Positions 11,926 through 23,655 are shown, numbered from the stretch's first letter. The stretch is 64,000 nt of DNA from Lumbricus terrestris (GCA_949752735.1 OX457037.1:18481539-18545538), one strand, 5' to 3'. Notes: generated from the letters alone by a model not told the origin. Translations and numbers: made by a program.

Positions 11926-12250
11926 TCATTCATTCCGAAAATTTATATAGCGCCCTTCAAGAAGCCTACTCAGAGGCGCTCCCAGTCCAGCCACAGCTAA
12001 AAAGATAGGTCTTGACTCTTGAGCAACTTGTAGAAAGCAGGCAAATTATTCCGAGGTAGTAAGCGTAGTGCAAGTGGGAGCCCATTTCATGTGGACGGGC
12101 CAACAACCGAGAAGGCTCGACGCTGTCTGGTAGCAGAGCGGGTTCGAGGGACCAGCAACTCCCCATTGGCCGAAGAATGTTATCACGATGATTAGTGTCG
12201 CCCTCCTCTTTTCTCCACACTTGGGACTGGCACTATAAAAGAACAGGAAG
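11926..12250 (-). mobile_element. Retroposon-like repeat with shared GCGCTATATAAAT tail
   Basis: On the minus strand the repeat ends in AGCGCCTCTGAGTAGGC, then GGGCGCTATATAAAT, then a (GAAT)n tail. The same tail closes the tRNA-type SINEs at 21971 and 56118. The upstream body differs and resembles 41847-42130. GATGATTAGTGTCGCCCTCC at its other edge also occurs at 58730. A SINE or LINE 3' end is likely. Confidence 0.5.
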
Positions 12251-12646
12251 TGGCGGAGTTTATGCCGTTAATTGGTTCATTCAAATTAAAATTTTTATTT
12301 AATATTTATACATTCGAAAACTCGTCGGCGATAGCTTTGAGAGCTATTAATGTAACAGCCAGGTGGCGGCGCCGTAGGTCTCGGTCTATTTTGTTATTGA
12401 CCTGCGTCGTCACCTGCCAACATTAATACTTTGGAATTTTATTATCTTCGCTACATTTAATTTATTCGACCTGCTGATTAATCCATACAACAATGAGGCG
12501 GCCTACTGCATATAGTATTGAACGCCACTGCAGCATGCCCACATCTAACTATCAATCTTTCCATTTATCTTAGAGTCTTAGACCATAGAATATTTGCATT
12601 TAGATATGGAAAGAGTGAAGTCTATAATAATTATTGAACTCAACAG

Positions 12647-12885
12647 CAGTGGCGGCGCTAGAGAGATTGGGGGGGCTAAGTCTCCCAAAAGGCCATCCGG
12701 TTTTTTACATGTAAAATGAAACATTTCCATGATCAGCCTCTTCCCTAAAAACTGAAACAACCATATGCACGAGATTTCGGCCAAATGACTAAAAAAGGGT
12801 CGTCAGAAATTTTGGCAGCTGAAAATGGAACATTTCCTCCGCGGGAATTCAGCCCCCCAAACCTAAAATCCTGGCGCCGCCACTG
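12647..12885. mobile_element. hAT-type MITE, family CAGTGGCGGCGC (copy B)
   Basis: Starts CAGTGGCGGCGCTAG and ends GGCGCCGCCACTG, 239 bp. Flanks CTCAACAG and CTCACCAG match in 7 of 8 positions, which suggests an older insertion. Confidence 0.8.
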
Positions 12886-13195
12886 CTCACCAGAGAGGTA
12901 ACCGGAGGTATGAAGAGCCGTGCTTCGTTTTTGCAACCTCTGCACACAAATCGGATGGCAACTGGCAAGCCAGCATAACTTTATAATCTGATATATCCAT
13001 TGGCATTTTGCGGAACAGAATCAAAAAATATCTGCATTGGTTGGGTGTCGAACCAACAACCTCCATTGACTCATCAAGCCAGCCAATCTTTAGAATTAGA
13101 TAACCCTCACTTGCATAGTATCCACACACACGCACACACCCGCATACGCACAAGCGCACACATATATCTGTCTACATGTATAATATGTATATATA

Positions 13196-13601
13196 CACTG
13201 TGTCACAATAAATCGGGCAACCTTTTTATAATGTGAATAAAACTGGTAAATATTCATCGATTGTCAAAATTTCAAAACAGGCTTGATCCTGATATAATTA
13301 TCTACAAATTGGTAATTTATGAACGGCCCTCACTAAAAAATTAATAATGACGTCGTTAATTTACATATCGAAACCAAAATTAATGTCACCAAAAATCGTT
13401 GTGTTCGGTACTTAACATTTGAATTCTCTGATGCAAATGACGTAATTGTGACGTCAATATTCATGCCAGAAACTTCATATTTGAATCAGTGTAAGATAAT
13501 TATCTCAGGATAAAAACAGTTTTTAAATTTTGAAAATCGATTAAGATTTGTCTGTTTTATTCACATTATAAAAAGGGTGCCCGATTTATTGGGACACAGT
13601 G
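13196..13601. mobile_element. Tc1/mariner-type MITE, TA target
   Basis: The ends are inverted copies over about 50 bp, starting CACTGTGTCACAATAAATCG; TA lies on both outer sides (13194-13195 and 13602-13603). The 406-bp body has no transposase. Confidence 0.75.
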
Positions 13602-13642
13602 TAGTATGCATTTTCCACATTATATATATTTATTCATATCTA

Positions 13643-15204
13643 CAGTGGGTCTAAAAAAGTACCACCGAATAAAATGCAATATCTTCACAACCGATTGAAA
13701 TTGTCTGTGAAAATTCCACATTTGCAGGGGGAATAAATTGCCAACAATCCCTGAAAGTTTCATATGAAACTTTTCATAGGCCTATCTGCAAACGTTGCAG
13801 CTGTTTAAACTTTCAATTCCGTTTTCCCAAATTTCCACGGAAATATGAACGTCACTTGTAGATTTGCATGTCAAATTATATCGTCATGGCCACCTCACAT
13901 GGTCAACTCATTATTTTAGTTGGTATCCCTAGACAGCGGGATTATTTTATCCCTTTAGGGCCTCCATTTTGTAACCAATGTTCAAGATGTGTAAACCTGT
14001 TATACTTCGGTTGCAAATAAAACATTTGATTGATTGATTGATTGATTGATTGATATCACTTTTCACTACGACCACATGATTTCGTTTTACAGTGTAGCGT
14101 AAAGTACGATGGAAGTGTTCACTTCCTGCTTTAATATAGGAGCTCGAATTTTTTTTGAAACTCAGTATGGCCTTGTTGATCGAGTCCTGCGGCAACTGGT
14201 CCCACAATGGCAGTAAGACTTCCTTCAGCTAGCCAATGACATGTTCTCCAAACTGGGATGAAATTCGTGCAGCGTTGCAGCCTAGCTCACCAGATGTGAT
14301 AATCAAGAGGGTTAAGGTCTGACGAGTTTGTTGACCATTCATCGTTGCCAATAAGTTTACTGCAGTTGATGGCAATTATAAGGTAGCGTCATCAAAATCA
14401 ACATGCCGTGCGAACAAGCAGGCGCGCTGTCCTGCTGGAAAAATAAAACCAGATGTTAGAACATAATTATTTATATTATTTGCAGTCTTCAATGATTTGG
14501 GTAAGATAGTTCAAAGTAAAGTTTGACATTTAACCTACTGAATGGAATGCAGAGCAGTCTTTCCTTGCAGCCGTAACACACGCCAATAGATCTGATGCCG
14601 AAACCATGATGTGCATGCTTTGCAAACTTGACCCTTTCGACTACCGCTACCAAGTGAATGTCAGACCAAACGACCACTTCCAGCCTCTCTTCCGACACCT
14701 GACCTCCGCTACATAAAGACGTTTGCGTATAAAGGTAGGCCCAGCCTTCATTGTGCTCAGGCTCGCTGGGTATTTTACAATGGTTACGCGATGTCCCAGT
14801 CTATGTTCACACAACGTCCGGGTTCCAATTTTATTATCGGCAGAAACTTTGCTCATGAGTTCAGTAACGGATTCAAAAATAAAATTGAGACCTTAATATA
14901 TAAAACATCACCAAATACTAGCAGCTTGCTTCATAAACATTTTATTTGTAGCTCTTAGGGAGGTTGTACGACATTATCATCATTCGGTGTGTTGCAAATT
15001 CTAGAAAAAATCGCATGCATTGGAAAGTAATTCTGCGGAAAGTTGAAAAAAATGGAAAATTGTTTTTAAACAGCTGTAACTTTTGAGATTTTCCGGAATT
15101 GCTGCAAAGGTATTCCTCTATAAATCCTGCTATTTTCATAGAACAGTCTCGATTGGTTGCGGAGAAATTGCATTTTTCTGGTGGTACTTTTTTTAGCCAC
15201 CCTG
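13643..15204. mobile_element. Decayed full-length mariner-type element
   Basis: The left end CAGTGGGTCTAAAAAAGTAC and the right end TACTTTTTTTAGCCACCCTG are inverted relatives. A TA precedes the left end; the right side now reads CATA. The length of 1.56 kb is normal for Tc1/mariner elements. It holds a broken transposase frame on the minus strand (see 13960-14870) and a GATT microsatellite at 14028-14053. Confidence 0.75.
13960..14870 (-). pseudogene. Tc1/mariner transposase relic
   Basis: Minus-strand fragments in several frames line up in transposase order. First comes VVWSDIHL, probably the second catalytic Asp. Then HHGFGIRSIGVCYGCKERL, then FQQDSAPACSHG, then SSDLNPLDYHIW, which carries the third catalytic acidic position, and last WDQLPQDSINKAILSFKK. 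Frameshifts and stops separate the pieces, for example a stop just after LDYHIW, so the gene is dead. Family knowledge: these are the DDE-core landmarks of Tc1/mariner transposases. The gene lies inside matching terminal repeats. Confidence 0.75.
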
Positions 15205-15936
15205 CATAACATTTCTACAGATGCACAGTATATCTAATCGCACGTGTACGAGCTCTTCCTACTTGATGGTTTCTATTTTTAGGCCAATATATTTGTCTAT
15301 GAATATATGTATGCATGCAATTATGTATATAAATTTTTTATAAATTATATACATTATGTATACATTTCATGGCGTGTGTATTTGTGCGTGCTTGGAGCTA
15401 TGTGTGCAAATTGTGTGCGTGCGTGTATGTTTGTGTGTATGTATGTGTGGGGTGTGCGGGTGTGTGCTTGCGTTTGTGCGTGTGCAGAGTTCGGGGGCGT
15501 GATGTTTGGTGCACGAACAACTGGCTGTATATGTAGCGAGGAAGATGCAGGAAATTCATCCGATGGCATCACGCTGCAGCGGTATCACTAATCAGGAAGC
15601 AATGCCAACACATGCATGCATGTACTCTCGAACACGTGCACTGATTTACGGGCACTTCACAACATATCTGTAGGCATTCCATACATCACAGTATACATCG
15701 TGGAACTTGACCCATAAGTAACAAACACAGAGTAAACTATGCAGTAATGCCCGATTGAAAGGAAAGGAACGAAAGGTAAACCAAGACGACTCTGAATATA
15801 TGCATAATAGAAATGAAATATAGAATAGTCTTAGACTAGAACTATAATGAGAAATGTTGAATTTGACAAAATGGTCAACTGCAGCGGACTCGTTTGTTCG
15901 TACTCATCGCAGACAACTGGTTAACGTCAGGAACAG
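15205..15936. other. Non-genic DNA with GT-rich stretch
   Basis: A TGTG/TGCG-rich segment at about 15370-15490 gives artefactual frames on both strands. Nothing else is recognised. Confidence 0.45.
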
Positions 15937-15946
15937 AGATGATGAC

Positions 15947-15987
<41 letters not shown>

Positions 15988-16009
15988 CGACGATGACGAT
16001 GACGACGAC

Positions 16010-16040
<31 letters not shown>

Positions 16041-16370
16041 GCGATGACGATGATGATGATGATGATGATGATGATAACGATGATGATGATGATGACGATG
16101 TTGATGTTGATGACGATGACGATGACGACGACGACGACGACGATGACGACGACGACGATGACAATGATGATGATGATGATAATGATGATGATGATGATGA
16201 TGTTGATGATGATGACGATGACGATGACGACGATGACGATGTTTATGACGACTATGACGACTACGATGATGATGATGATGATTATGATGATGATAATGAT
16301 GATAATGATGATGATGATAATGATGATAATGATGATGATAATGATGACGATGATGGTGATGGTGATGTTG
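15937..16370. repeat. (GAT/GAC)n microsatellite, about 430 bp
   Basis: Trinucleotide array alternating GAT and GAC with a few AAT and GTT units. It reads as poly-Asp, poly-Met or poly-Ser depending on frame, none of which is supported as a protein. Confidence 0.95.
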
Positions 16371-17153
16371 TCTGGATGTTATGCTTCTATGTTACACTTC
16401 GAAGGACTACGCCCTCGTCCAGCCAGAGCAGACCCACACGCACCAGATTCTCCTCTGATCTTCTGTAATAGTCACTGAATTCCTACACATTCCTATGCCA
16501 TGAGAAACATGTTTACGCTTATACAATATACATGCTGATGCAGAACCAGCAATGCTGAGCAAAGCCCAGCATACATGCATGCATACATAGTACATGTATA
16601 TTGCATAAAAAACATTCATGCGAACATATGGACAGATTCACATGATTGTTTTTTTTTTATATAAATGCATTCATACATAAATATACGCACATGATAATAC
16701 AGCGACGAATACTTAATAATTAACACTTGATTAGGCCTAATTACTAATTACTAATTTGTAGGCCTAAATACTTACTTAGCAATGAATTAGGCCTAATTAC
16801 ATCTGACTAATGCAAATGTTAAATGACAGCAGCGAAGGCCACAGTCTCTGTATATCATGAGACATCGCTGCTACTGATTTTTTACAAGTAGATATGCAGT
16901 TATGTTATGCATATCATGTGTTTTGCATGCGCTACTCGTTATGCAAGTGTATTTATATTTATGAGCGTTGGCTAAAAATATCCCGGCCTGTTATACAGGG
17001 CGAGTCTCGAAGGCCTATAGCTTCCCCGCAGCGAACTGGAGCAAGAGATCGGCCTGATGGATGGATGGATGGTGGTGGCAGGGCTAGCAACAAAATAGGA
17101 CTCGCTGCGCAATCCAGCTCTGCAGGCTGTACAGTGTACACTTCATACGAGAC

Positions 17154-17156
<3 letters not shown>
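16371..17156. other. Non-genic DNA, nothing recognised
   Basis: Contains three TAGGCCTA palindromes between 16732 and 16796 with TTACTAATT words around them. No gene is supported. Confidence 0.4.
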
Positions 17157-17231
<75 letters not shown>

Positions 17232-17300
17232 CAGACAGACAGACAGACAGACAGACAGAGATAGAGATAGAGATAGAGACAGAGACAGACATAGAAGGAG
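17157..17300. repeat. (GA)n followed by (GACA)n and (GATA)n
   Basis: About 75 bp of GA dinucleotide, then GACAGACA and GATAGAGA units. Low complexity, non-coding. Confidence 0.95.
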
Positions 17301-17528
17301 AGAGGTATTCAGGGATAGAGTTAAAAGGATGTATGCACTGCGGGCTCCATACTATGACGCCTGCAGACTCTGTACGAAGTAAAGACGTATGAGAAGTTGG
17401 ATCGTATACTCACACACACAATCCTAACAGTGGACTGTGGCCTTCTATCAGAAGGTATCATTTCCGTAAGCGCTTTCGTACCATTGCATTTGAACGCTAC
17501 GGTACTCAATGCCACCAAAACCGTAGAC

Positions 17529-17835
17529 AAGTGGTTCCCAAAGTGGTGGTCCGTGGACCGGCACCGGTCCGCGGAGGTGTGATCGCCGGTCCGCGGAGAA
17601 GAGTAAAAAATAAACTGTAGGCCTAATTACTAGTTTATTTGCTTGATACTTGAAATTGTGAAATCATTCGAATTCAAGGACATGTAAATGTAGACTAATA
17701 ATTGTAAATAGCCTTAAATTTTTAGTTTTTTAGGTCGTTTTGGTTGCCATCGCCATTTAGGCCTTAGTTAGCGGTCCGCGAGTGCTACCAACAATTATTG
17801 CCGGTCCACGGCCTGCTGAAGTTTGGGAACCACTG
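17529..17835. mobile_element. hAT-type MITE, family CAGTGGTTCCCAAA
   Basis: The ends AAGTGGTTCCCAAAG and CTTTGGGAACCACTG form (one changed first base) an inverted pair. The 8-bp CCGTAGAC is duplicated exactly (17521-17528 and 17836-17843). The body carries GGTCCGTGGACCGG and GCCGGTCCACGGCC, inverted to each other. Confidence 0.85.
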
Positions 17836-17843
17836 CCGTAGAC

Positions 17844-19380
17844 TACGATCTTGTCTTTCTGGAAGCAGCGCTATACAAATTTGCAGTTTTGATCCTGATA
17901 ATCGGTTGCATTTAGACTCTAATTGTAATCGTAACATTGAAATAGCAGCAACACATTGCAATAGAAAAAACTAAAAATACCAACAGATGATAGTGAAAAT
18001 ACTACGTGGCCTATCTGAAACATATAGATAATCTTAAAATGCAACAATCAATTAAGTTTCATTTATTGAATGTGTTCAACAAATAGTGAATAATAATGTC
18101 TCAATTCAACCATAAAATGAGCACGTTAAATTTTGTCTAAATCGTTGGGGTCTCAAAGTATTGGACATGATCATATAATTAATACTTAATTAGGCGTAGG
18201 CTATGTCTAATTAACGAGGCTGACAGCAGTGGAGGCTAAAGAATCTGTATATTACGATGCATCGCCGTTTCTATTATCTCTTAACTTATAACTGTTGCGG
18301 TCTATGCATGTATGTATATGAACATTTATATAGCGCCTATATTATTCAGACACGATTATTTCATTACCGAAACAGTTTCAGGCAGGTAGAAGTGGAACGG
18401 TGAATGGGTTGCTATACGAGCATTGCTTCCACTCCTGGTTTAACTTAAGTTAAAATTCCGAGTCAGTCATGCGAAACCGATAGTTCCCGGACAATTCGTA
18501 GCACGACAATTAGTAGCGAAATGTCCGCTCAGAATTGTTGGGCTTCAAATCGTCCAGACACCTAAAGTGCTAAACCAATAACATGCCGAACAGCGTCAAT
18601 TTTTTTATATCTGCAGATCAGAACAAATCAGAAACTGACATTGTTAGAACAGATGTCTAATCGAGTGAGCCGCATAAACTGAGTGTACTGAAGATTAGGC
18701 GGCTAGAAAGAAGAGTGGTCACTAGCCACCATAATTATGCCGATACCAAGAAACATGAAGTCAAACCCATGACTGCATCTCTTTGTGAATTTTTCTTCTT
18801 TCTTATGCCTACAGTCGATTCTAGTATGCTGTGGCTGATGTTAGCAGACATGCTTCAAGCACTGTTGAATACGGCTGAGCCCAAGCCCAACCCAAGCCCA
18901 ACCAAACTCAAGCCCAGACGTCTTCCTCTGGAAGCGAACGTTGCCAGGATAGGTTAGAATAACACGCACAAACTACTTCCACATCTCACTCACTTTTGGG
19001 TTGTTTACGTAGGCGAGACCTTGGAATGAATCGAATTCAAAACTCGAGAAACGATAGAAAATCTTGACGAATACTGGACTAACATCGTTTTAAATTGAAC
19101 TAAATGTGTTTCGTGTGGAATTGGATTATGTGATAAATTCAGTCTACGAGTTTGGGCTGCTTAAATAGGCCGTACAACCCAAACATTCTTGGCTTTAGAC
19201 ACGTCGGTCAATTCACCGTTCTTAACGGAAACGATCTATTAGCTACGACTGCTTTACTTAACAAACAAACCAGGGATTAATTTAAAAATTCAGTTCAGTT
19301 AAGTTCTTAATTACCGGTATAGCCTACCGTTAATTGGATTGCCAACAAGTCAACTAAAAGCGTTTCGAAATTCGACGAGA
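17844..19380. other. Non-genic DNA upstream of the claudin-like gene
   Basis: A fragment of fold-back arm sequence (GACAATTCGTAGCACGACAA) lies at about 18490 and a retroposon tail word at about 18325. An 80-codon frame at 18715-18957 has a short PKPNPSPTKLKP run but no supporting features. Confidence 0.4.
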
Positions 19381-19448
19381 AGCCGGGAAGCGAAGTGGGA
19401 CACTAAGAATAGCAGCAGTTCTTATAATAGGCTAACTTCAGCGCCAGT

Positions 19449-19710
19449 ATGAAGCTCGCCGGAACCTTACTGCTGTTGATAATCATAGTACTGGTGGCTG
19501 TGACACTACTGTGTCACATCATAGCACTGGTGACACACTTCTGGCTGCGGTCGAGTGACACCATTCGCACCAATTTCCTCAACTTGGGATTGTGGGTCGC
19601 TTGCTTCGACAACTTCGAGCACCTGCATGAAAACCCGCGTAAGAGCTACAGTGGATGCTACGACATCTACTCGGATTACTACGCAACGATTCGCGACTGG
19701 CTCATACCGT
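19449..19710 (+). CDS. Claudin/PMP22-like tetraspan membrane protein, exon 1
   Basis: Exon 1 encodes residues 1-87. It holds a first membrane helix (about 7-29, LLLLIIIVLVAVTLLCHIIA) and the start of a large extracellular loop with W32, GLW at 47-49, C52 and C70. W...GLW..C...C is the signature of the claudin/PMP22/EMP superfamily, although 17 residues between the cysteines is longer than in classical claudins. The exon ends CCGT before the donor GTATGT at 19711, giving a phase-1 intron. Joined to exons 2 and 3, the protein is 214 aa with four membrane helices, a normal size for the family. The ATG is the first in frame. Likely role: plasma-membrane junction or channel-accessory protein. The subfamily is unresolved. 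Confidence 0.8.
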
Positions 19711-19814
19711 GTATGTACGAACTACATTATATATAATTACACATGCTTATATATGCATATGTGTGTGTTTGTGTGCGCAGCTGTGTGAATGTATAATTTT
19801 GTACTGCTGTTGAC

Positions 19815-19890
19815 AATGATGATTGATGAAGATGATGATGATGATGACGATGATGATAATGTTGATGATGATGATGATGAAGATGACGAC
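19815..19890. repeat. (GAT/GAC)n tract in intron 1
   Basis: Imperfect trinucleotide repeat that yields poly-Asp and poly-Met artefact frames. Confidence 0.9.
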
Positions 19891-20086
19891 AATAATTATA
19901 ACATTAATAATAGCAATGTCGTCAGCAGCAGTAATAACAACAATTATTCTAATGGTCATGACGTCGACATGGAATGCAAGTAATGATGTTTTATTATCAG
20001 AAGAGCAGTCTGTAGTTCTATGAGTTAAGTTACATGTAGGTCAGGGCACATACATTTAAGTAGAGTCTCTGTGCTACACAGACACA

Positions 20087-20294
20087 CAGTGGCGGCGCTA
20101 TAGGGAGGGCTAGGGGGGCTAAGCCCCCTATCAACGGCTCAACCCTCCTTAAAAATGGCCATCGTGTTTTTTCGCATTGAAATTTTCGACCGGATGACTA
20201 AAAAAAGGTCGTCAGAAATTTTGGCGAATGAAAATGTAAAATTTCCTCCGCAAGGATTCAGCCCCCCCAAACTGGAATCCTAGCGCCGCCACTG
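20087..20294. mobile_element. hAT-type MITE, family CAGTGGCGGCGC (copy C)
   Basis: Starts CAGTGGCGGCGCTATAGG and ends CTAGCGCCGCCACTG, 208 bp. It has the exact 8-bp duplication CAGACACA (20079-20086 and 20295-20302). Located in intron 1 of the claudin-like gene. Confidence 0.87.
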
Positions 20295-20429
20295 CAGACA
20301 CATACTCAAGATTACGATCACGTTTAGGATACATTACATGATGTACACAGATACATTGCATGATGCACAATTACAGTGGACGTGTACTGTCAGTACTTCG
20401 GGCTTAACGACACTTTTTCATATCGAAGA

Positions 20430-20625
20430 TGATTAGTGTCGGAGGCAGAGTACAACCTCTCACTCCACGTTTATATTGCGACCGAGCCACCCGCAGTAAA
20501 GATCCGAGAAATTAATCTCTGATAAACCGACCGACCGGGAATCGAACTACCGGGCTACCAACCCACTCGGGCCGACGGCGTGGCGAGCGGGCTACCAACC
20601 CACTCGGCCACTCAGGATCTCTTGG
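20430..20625 (-). mobile_element. tRNA-derived SINE, minus strand
   Basis: On the minus strand it begins GATCCTGAGTGGCCGAGTGG, which resembles the A box of a Ser/Leu-type tRNA. The A-box part (GAGTGGGTTGGTAGCCCG) is duplicated about 40 bp later. GTTCGATTCCC follows as the B box. The distal end CGACACTAATCATC recurs at 12186 and 58730. No intact tRNA cloverleaf is present. Confidence 0.65.
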
Positions 20626-20720
20626 ACGTGTACTGTAGGCCTATACACGTATTTATATCGATCTATCTACCTGCATGCATGCATGCATAAATCATGCGTG
20701 CATGCATAGAAGCATGTAGG

Positions 20721-20832
20721 CTATGTTGCTGTCAATGTGAATGATGATGATGATGATGTTGATGATGATGACGCTGATGATGATGATGATGATGATGACG
20801 ATGACGATGATGATGACGTTGATGATGATATC
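20721..20832. repeat. (GAT)n tract abutting the exon-2 acceptor
   Basis: Trinucleotide array with GAC, GTT and GCT interruptions ending about 12 bp before the CAG acceptor of exon 2. Confidence 0.92.
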
Positions 20833-20843
20833 TGTTGGTGCAG

Positions 20844-21023
20844 CGTGGTTGGTCGTCTGCCGCATCCTCTCCATCATCGCCCTCGTCCTGTTGATCGTTG
20901 GCATTGTTCTCCTCATCCTCCTCTTCCTCTGCGTCATCTGTCGATGGTTGACCTGCGACAACAAGAGCGGATTCTGCGAACGGGTCATACTCTACGCCAC
21001 ACCCATCTCGTTCATACTCGCAG
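20844..21023 (+). CDS. Claudin/PMP22-like protein, exon 2
   Basis: Exon 2 encodes residues 88-147. The second membrane helix lies at about 92-120 (ILSIIALVLLIVGIVLLILL). A short cytoplasmic turn with CRWLTCDN follows, then the start of helix 3 (ILYATPISFILA). The acceptor is GGTGCAG before CGTGG; joining T from exon 1 to CG makes Ser88 and keeps the frame. The donor CAG-GTAAAT at 21024 is phase 1. This exon's last 45 bp and the donor are copied three more times downstream (see 20979-21182). Confidence 0.8.
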
Positions 21024-21182
21024 GTAAATAACGGATCATACTCTACGCCACACCCATCTCGTTCATACTCGCAGGTAAATAACGGATCATACTCTACGCC
21101 ACACCCATCTCGTTCATACTCGCAGGTAAATAACGGATCATACTCTACGCCACACCCATCTCATTCATACTCGCAGGTAAAT
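20979..21182 (+). repeat. Four tandem 51-bp copies of the exon-2 end and its splice donor
   Basis: The unit runs from AACGGGTCATACTCTACGCC to CTCGCAGGTAAAT. Copies start at 20979, 21030, 21081 and 21132. Each contains an equal GCAG-GTAAAT donor (21024, 21075, 21126, 21177). Reading past the first donor meets TAA within three codons, so later donors would truncate the protein. Confidence 0.92.
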
Positions 21183-21330
21183 GAGGCAACCGTCCAGTAT
21201 CATAAAATAATGGCCTATTGTTTTAGCTTAATGTCGCTGTGCGATTACAAAGGTCATTAGCGACGCCCTCCCCCATCGTCAAGGATATGGACTGGCACTG
21301 TAAGAGAGCGAACTGCGGCAGAGTCCAACC

Positions 21331-21671
21331 CAGTGGTTCCCAACCTTTTTTGACTTTATGGCCAGTTTTTCGAAGTTGGAGAACACAAGGGCCACTTTTT
21401 CTTGGTTCGAGGACATTATGGGCCACAAGGTTAAAATTTAATTAACTAGAAGTATATAAAAATGCTATAATTGAATCAAAATAGAATGTTTGATGTTATT
21501 TATAAACGTCAAAGTAAAACAAGTTCTAATAGAACAAATTATGTGATCTATAATCTATTCTGTCCAAATTGTCAATTTTTCCATTATTTAAAAATTCTTT
21601 GAGAGATGAGGGCCATTTTTTAGGCTTGGCGGGCCACTTTTGGCCCGCGGGCCACGGGTTGGGAACCACTG
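21331..21671. mobile_element. hAT-type MITE, family CAGTGGTTCCCAACC
   Basis: The ends CAGTGGTTCCCAACC and GGTTGGGAACCACTG are exact inverted copies. Flanks GTCCAACC and GTCTAACC match in 7 of 8 positions. Non-coding, 341 bp. Confidence 0.85.
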
Positions 21672-21970
21672 GTCTAACCGTAACGAGCCCTCGTCCTTAT
21701 TGAAATCAAGTCGACATGATGCGCCGTGACACCGTTTAATATTTCTAAACTGATTTGACCGAAGAATTCATCTTTTCAAGTTCATCATACAGTTCAATAC
21801 ATGCAAGTCATACACAATTTTTGAACATGATGATTGATCACTGATGTGTGTTTAATACAGGTATCTCTCCCCCGGAGGGGGTGGGTGGAAGGGAGAAGTT
21901 CCCCCATGGAATGACATTCCCCAGAAAAACTTAAGAGCTGATTTTTAAATCTATATCACATTATACGAAG

Positions 21971-22190
21971 TGTGTTGGTGGATTCGGTGCCTTAGAGCTG
22001 GATGGTTCCAGGTTTGAATCCACATCCAGCCGTCGCGTAGGGACATTGAGCAAGTCCTTCACTTGCAATTGCTAGTGCGCTTCGGCTTGAAACTGTGATG
22101 CAGTGTCCAGGCTGTAGTCGAGAGTGCCTCTTAGTAGAGAGCTTGAAGGGACGCTATTACAAATGCGAGAAATGAATAAACTATTCGATG
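21971..22190 (+). mobile_element. tRNA-derived SINE copy 1
   Basis: An A-box-like GTTGGTGGATTCGGTGCC is followed by a B-box GGTTTGAATCC at 22011-22021. The body GGGACATTGAGCAAGT and tail GAATGAATAA match the copy at 56118-56340 over the full length with scattered changes. Confidence 0.75.
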
Positions 22191-23655
22191 AAAGTGCTGC
22201 GAAATTATAGAGTGTTATCCACTAAGGTCATCAGAGAAAGTTACCGGGTCGAGGGCTGTGGTCCGCCCGAACGGCTAATTTGTCCCAAACCACCAGAAAC
22301 CACAATTCCCCCTCTCCATAAAGCAGCGGTATTAGATTAAACAATCACATAGAGTAGCCTACCTTTTCAGGTTTTTCGCAGCTTTAACTCTTGGGAGCAG
22401 CAAAATCTTTACCCTCTTATTTAAGAATTTACCAGAAACTGATTGTCTAGTCTATTTTAGACATCCCACCTCGTGTGATAAGTTGCTGTGTGAACTTAAG
22501 AGTCTTCAGTAAACTAACTATAGACCTACCTGGTACAGGTGCTTATGCCTGGCATGTGCAGGTCTATGGGTGTCAGTGTGTGCGTATGTTGTATGACCTG
22601 TAATGCATTTGGTATTCTTCCCTTAAAAATTCTGAAATGACTCAGTCCTAATCCTTCATCTCAGAATTATAATTGTGCTGAGCAATAAATTATTGTATTC
22701 GGCGAGCTTGCTCAAGGTATTTAGTTATTTAACCTACGCAGTGAGCGAACACCTTAATGAAGGCGTGAACACCCAACACATAACAGACTCGACTCGGCTA
22801 CCGGGCCCCACCCCTTAATCAACGAAGTTCGATCACTCGTTTTATCCTAGGTCGATAATCGAGATTGCCTAATAAATCAACCCTTTCATTGTTCTTTGTG
22901 TTTCCCTTTGATCATCGACACAATTATAGGCTACTCTTGCGCATCATATCCGCAGTTTCGATGTAGATTATAATACTAGAGCGAGATTGCCGGTGGCATA
23001 AAAGCTGTGTCGATATTCTCAGGAGACGTCTCCGGAAAACATCTCATCATCATTAGTGCCTCATATGTATGCGCTCACAGACAACAAAGGCAGATATATA
23101 ATCACTGGATAGAATTACAGTCATGGCGGATATGCCTAGAAAATTGAGGCAAAGTATATCCACTACCTGAAATAGGCGGATGTAGGGTTGCTTACCGTTG
23201 GTTACGAGTATGATGCTGTTCGTCACAGATTTACATTGATTTCCGTTCCTGAAAGGTTTCCGAGCGAAGTGCGACAAACAATAATAAATACATTTGCCGA
23301 AGATATTTAAAAAATTTGCAAAGTGTAGACTCGTTAACACGTGGCGAGAAATAAATGCATGGAAGCAGGAAGACTATAATACCTGATATGCAGCCAGAGT
23401 GCCAACTTTTTAAAAATTGACAGTTCAAGTGCATTTACATTACCAGCTATTATTGTTTGTTTTATATTTTCATTTATAGCTTCCATTGCAGCTGCTGTTA
23501 TTAATTATTGTCACCAGAACTATCATCGTCATTATTGATTCTGATGTTTTGTTATCGTAGTTAATATAATTATAATATAATTATAGTAATTATTTTTGTA
23601 ATTATTATTATAATTAATACTTATATTATTGATATTAATATTATTATTATTAGAG
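22191..23655. other. Intronic DNA, nothing recognised
   Basis: AT-rich unique-looking sequence. The minus-strand frames at 23053-23434 have no recognisable domain. Confidence 0.4.

Larger units (their letters stand above)
19711..20843 (+). other. Intron 1 of the claudin-like gene
   Basis: Starts GTATGT and ends TGTTGGTGCAG. It contains two GAT tracts, a hAT MITE and a SINE, all listed separately. The second GAT tract runs to within about 20 bp of the acceptor and displaces the usual pyrimidine tract. Confidence 0.75.

Noticed and set aside
15854..16468. 200-codon poly-Asp (or poly-Met/poly-Ser) frames
   Set aside because: They only read through the GAT/GAC microsatellite. The flanking parts show no domain or splice signal.
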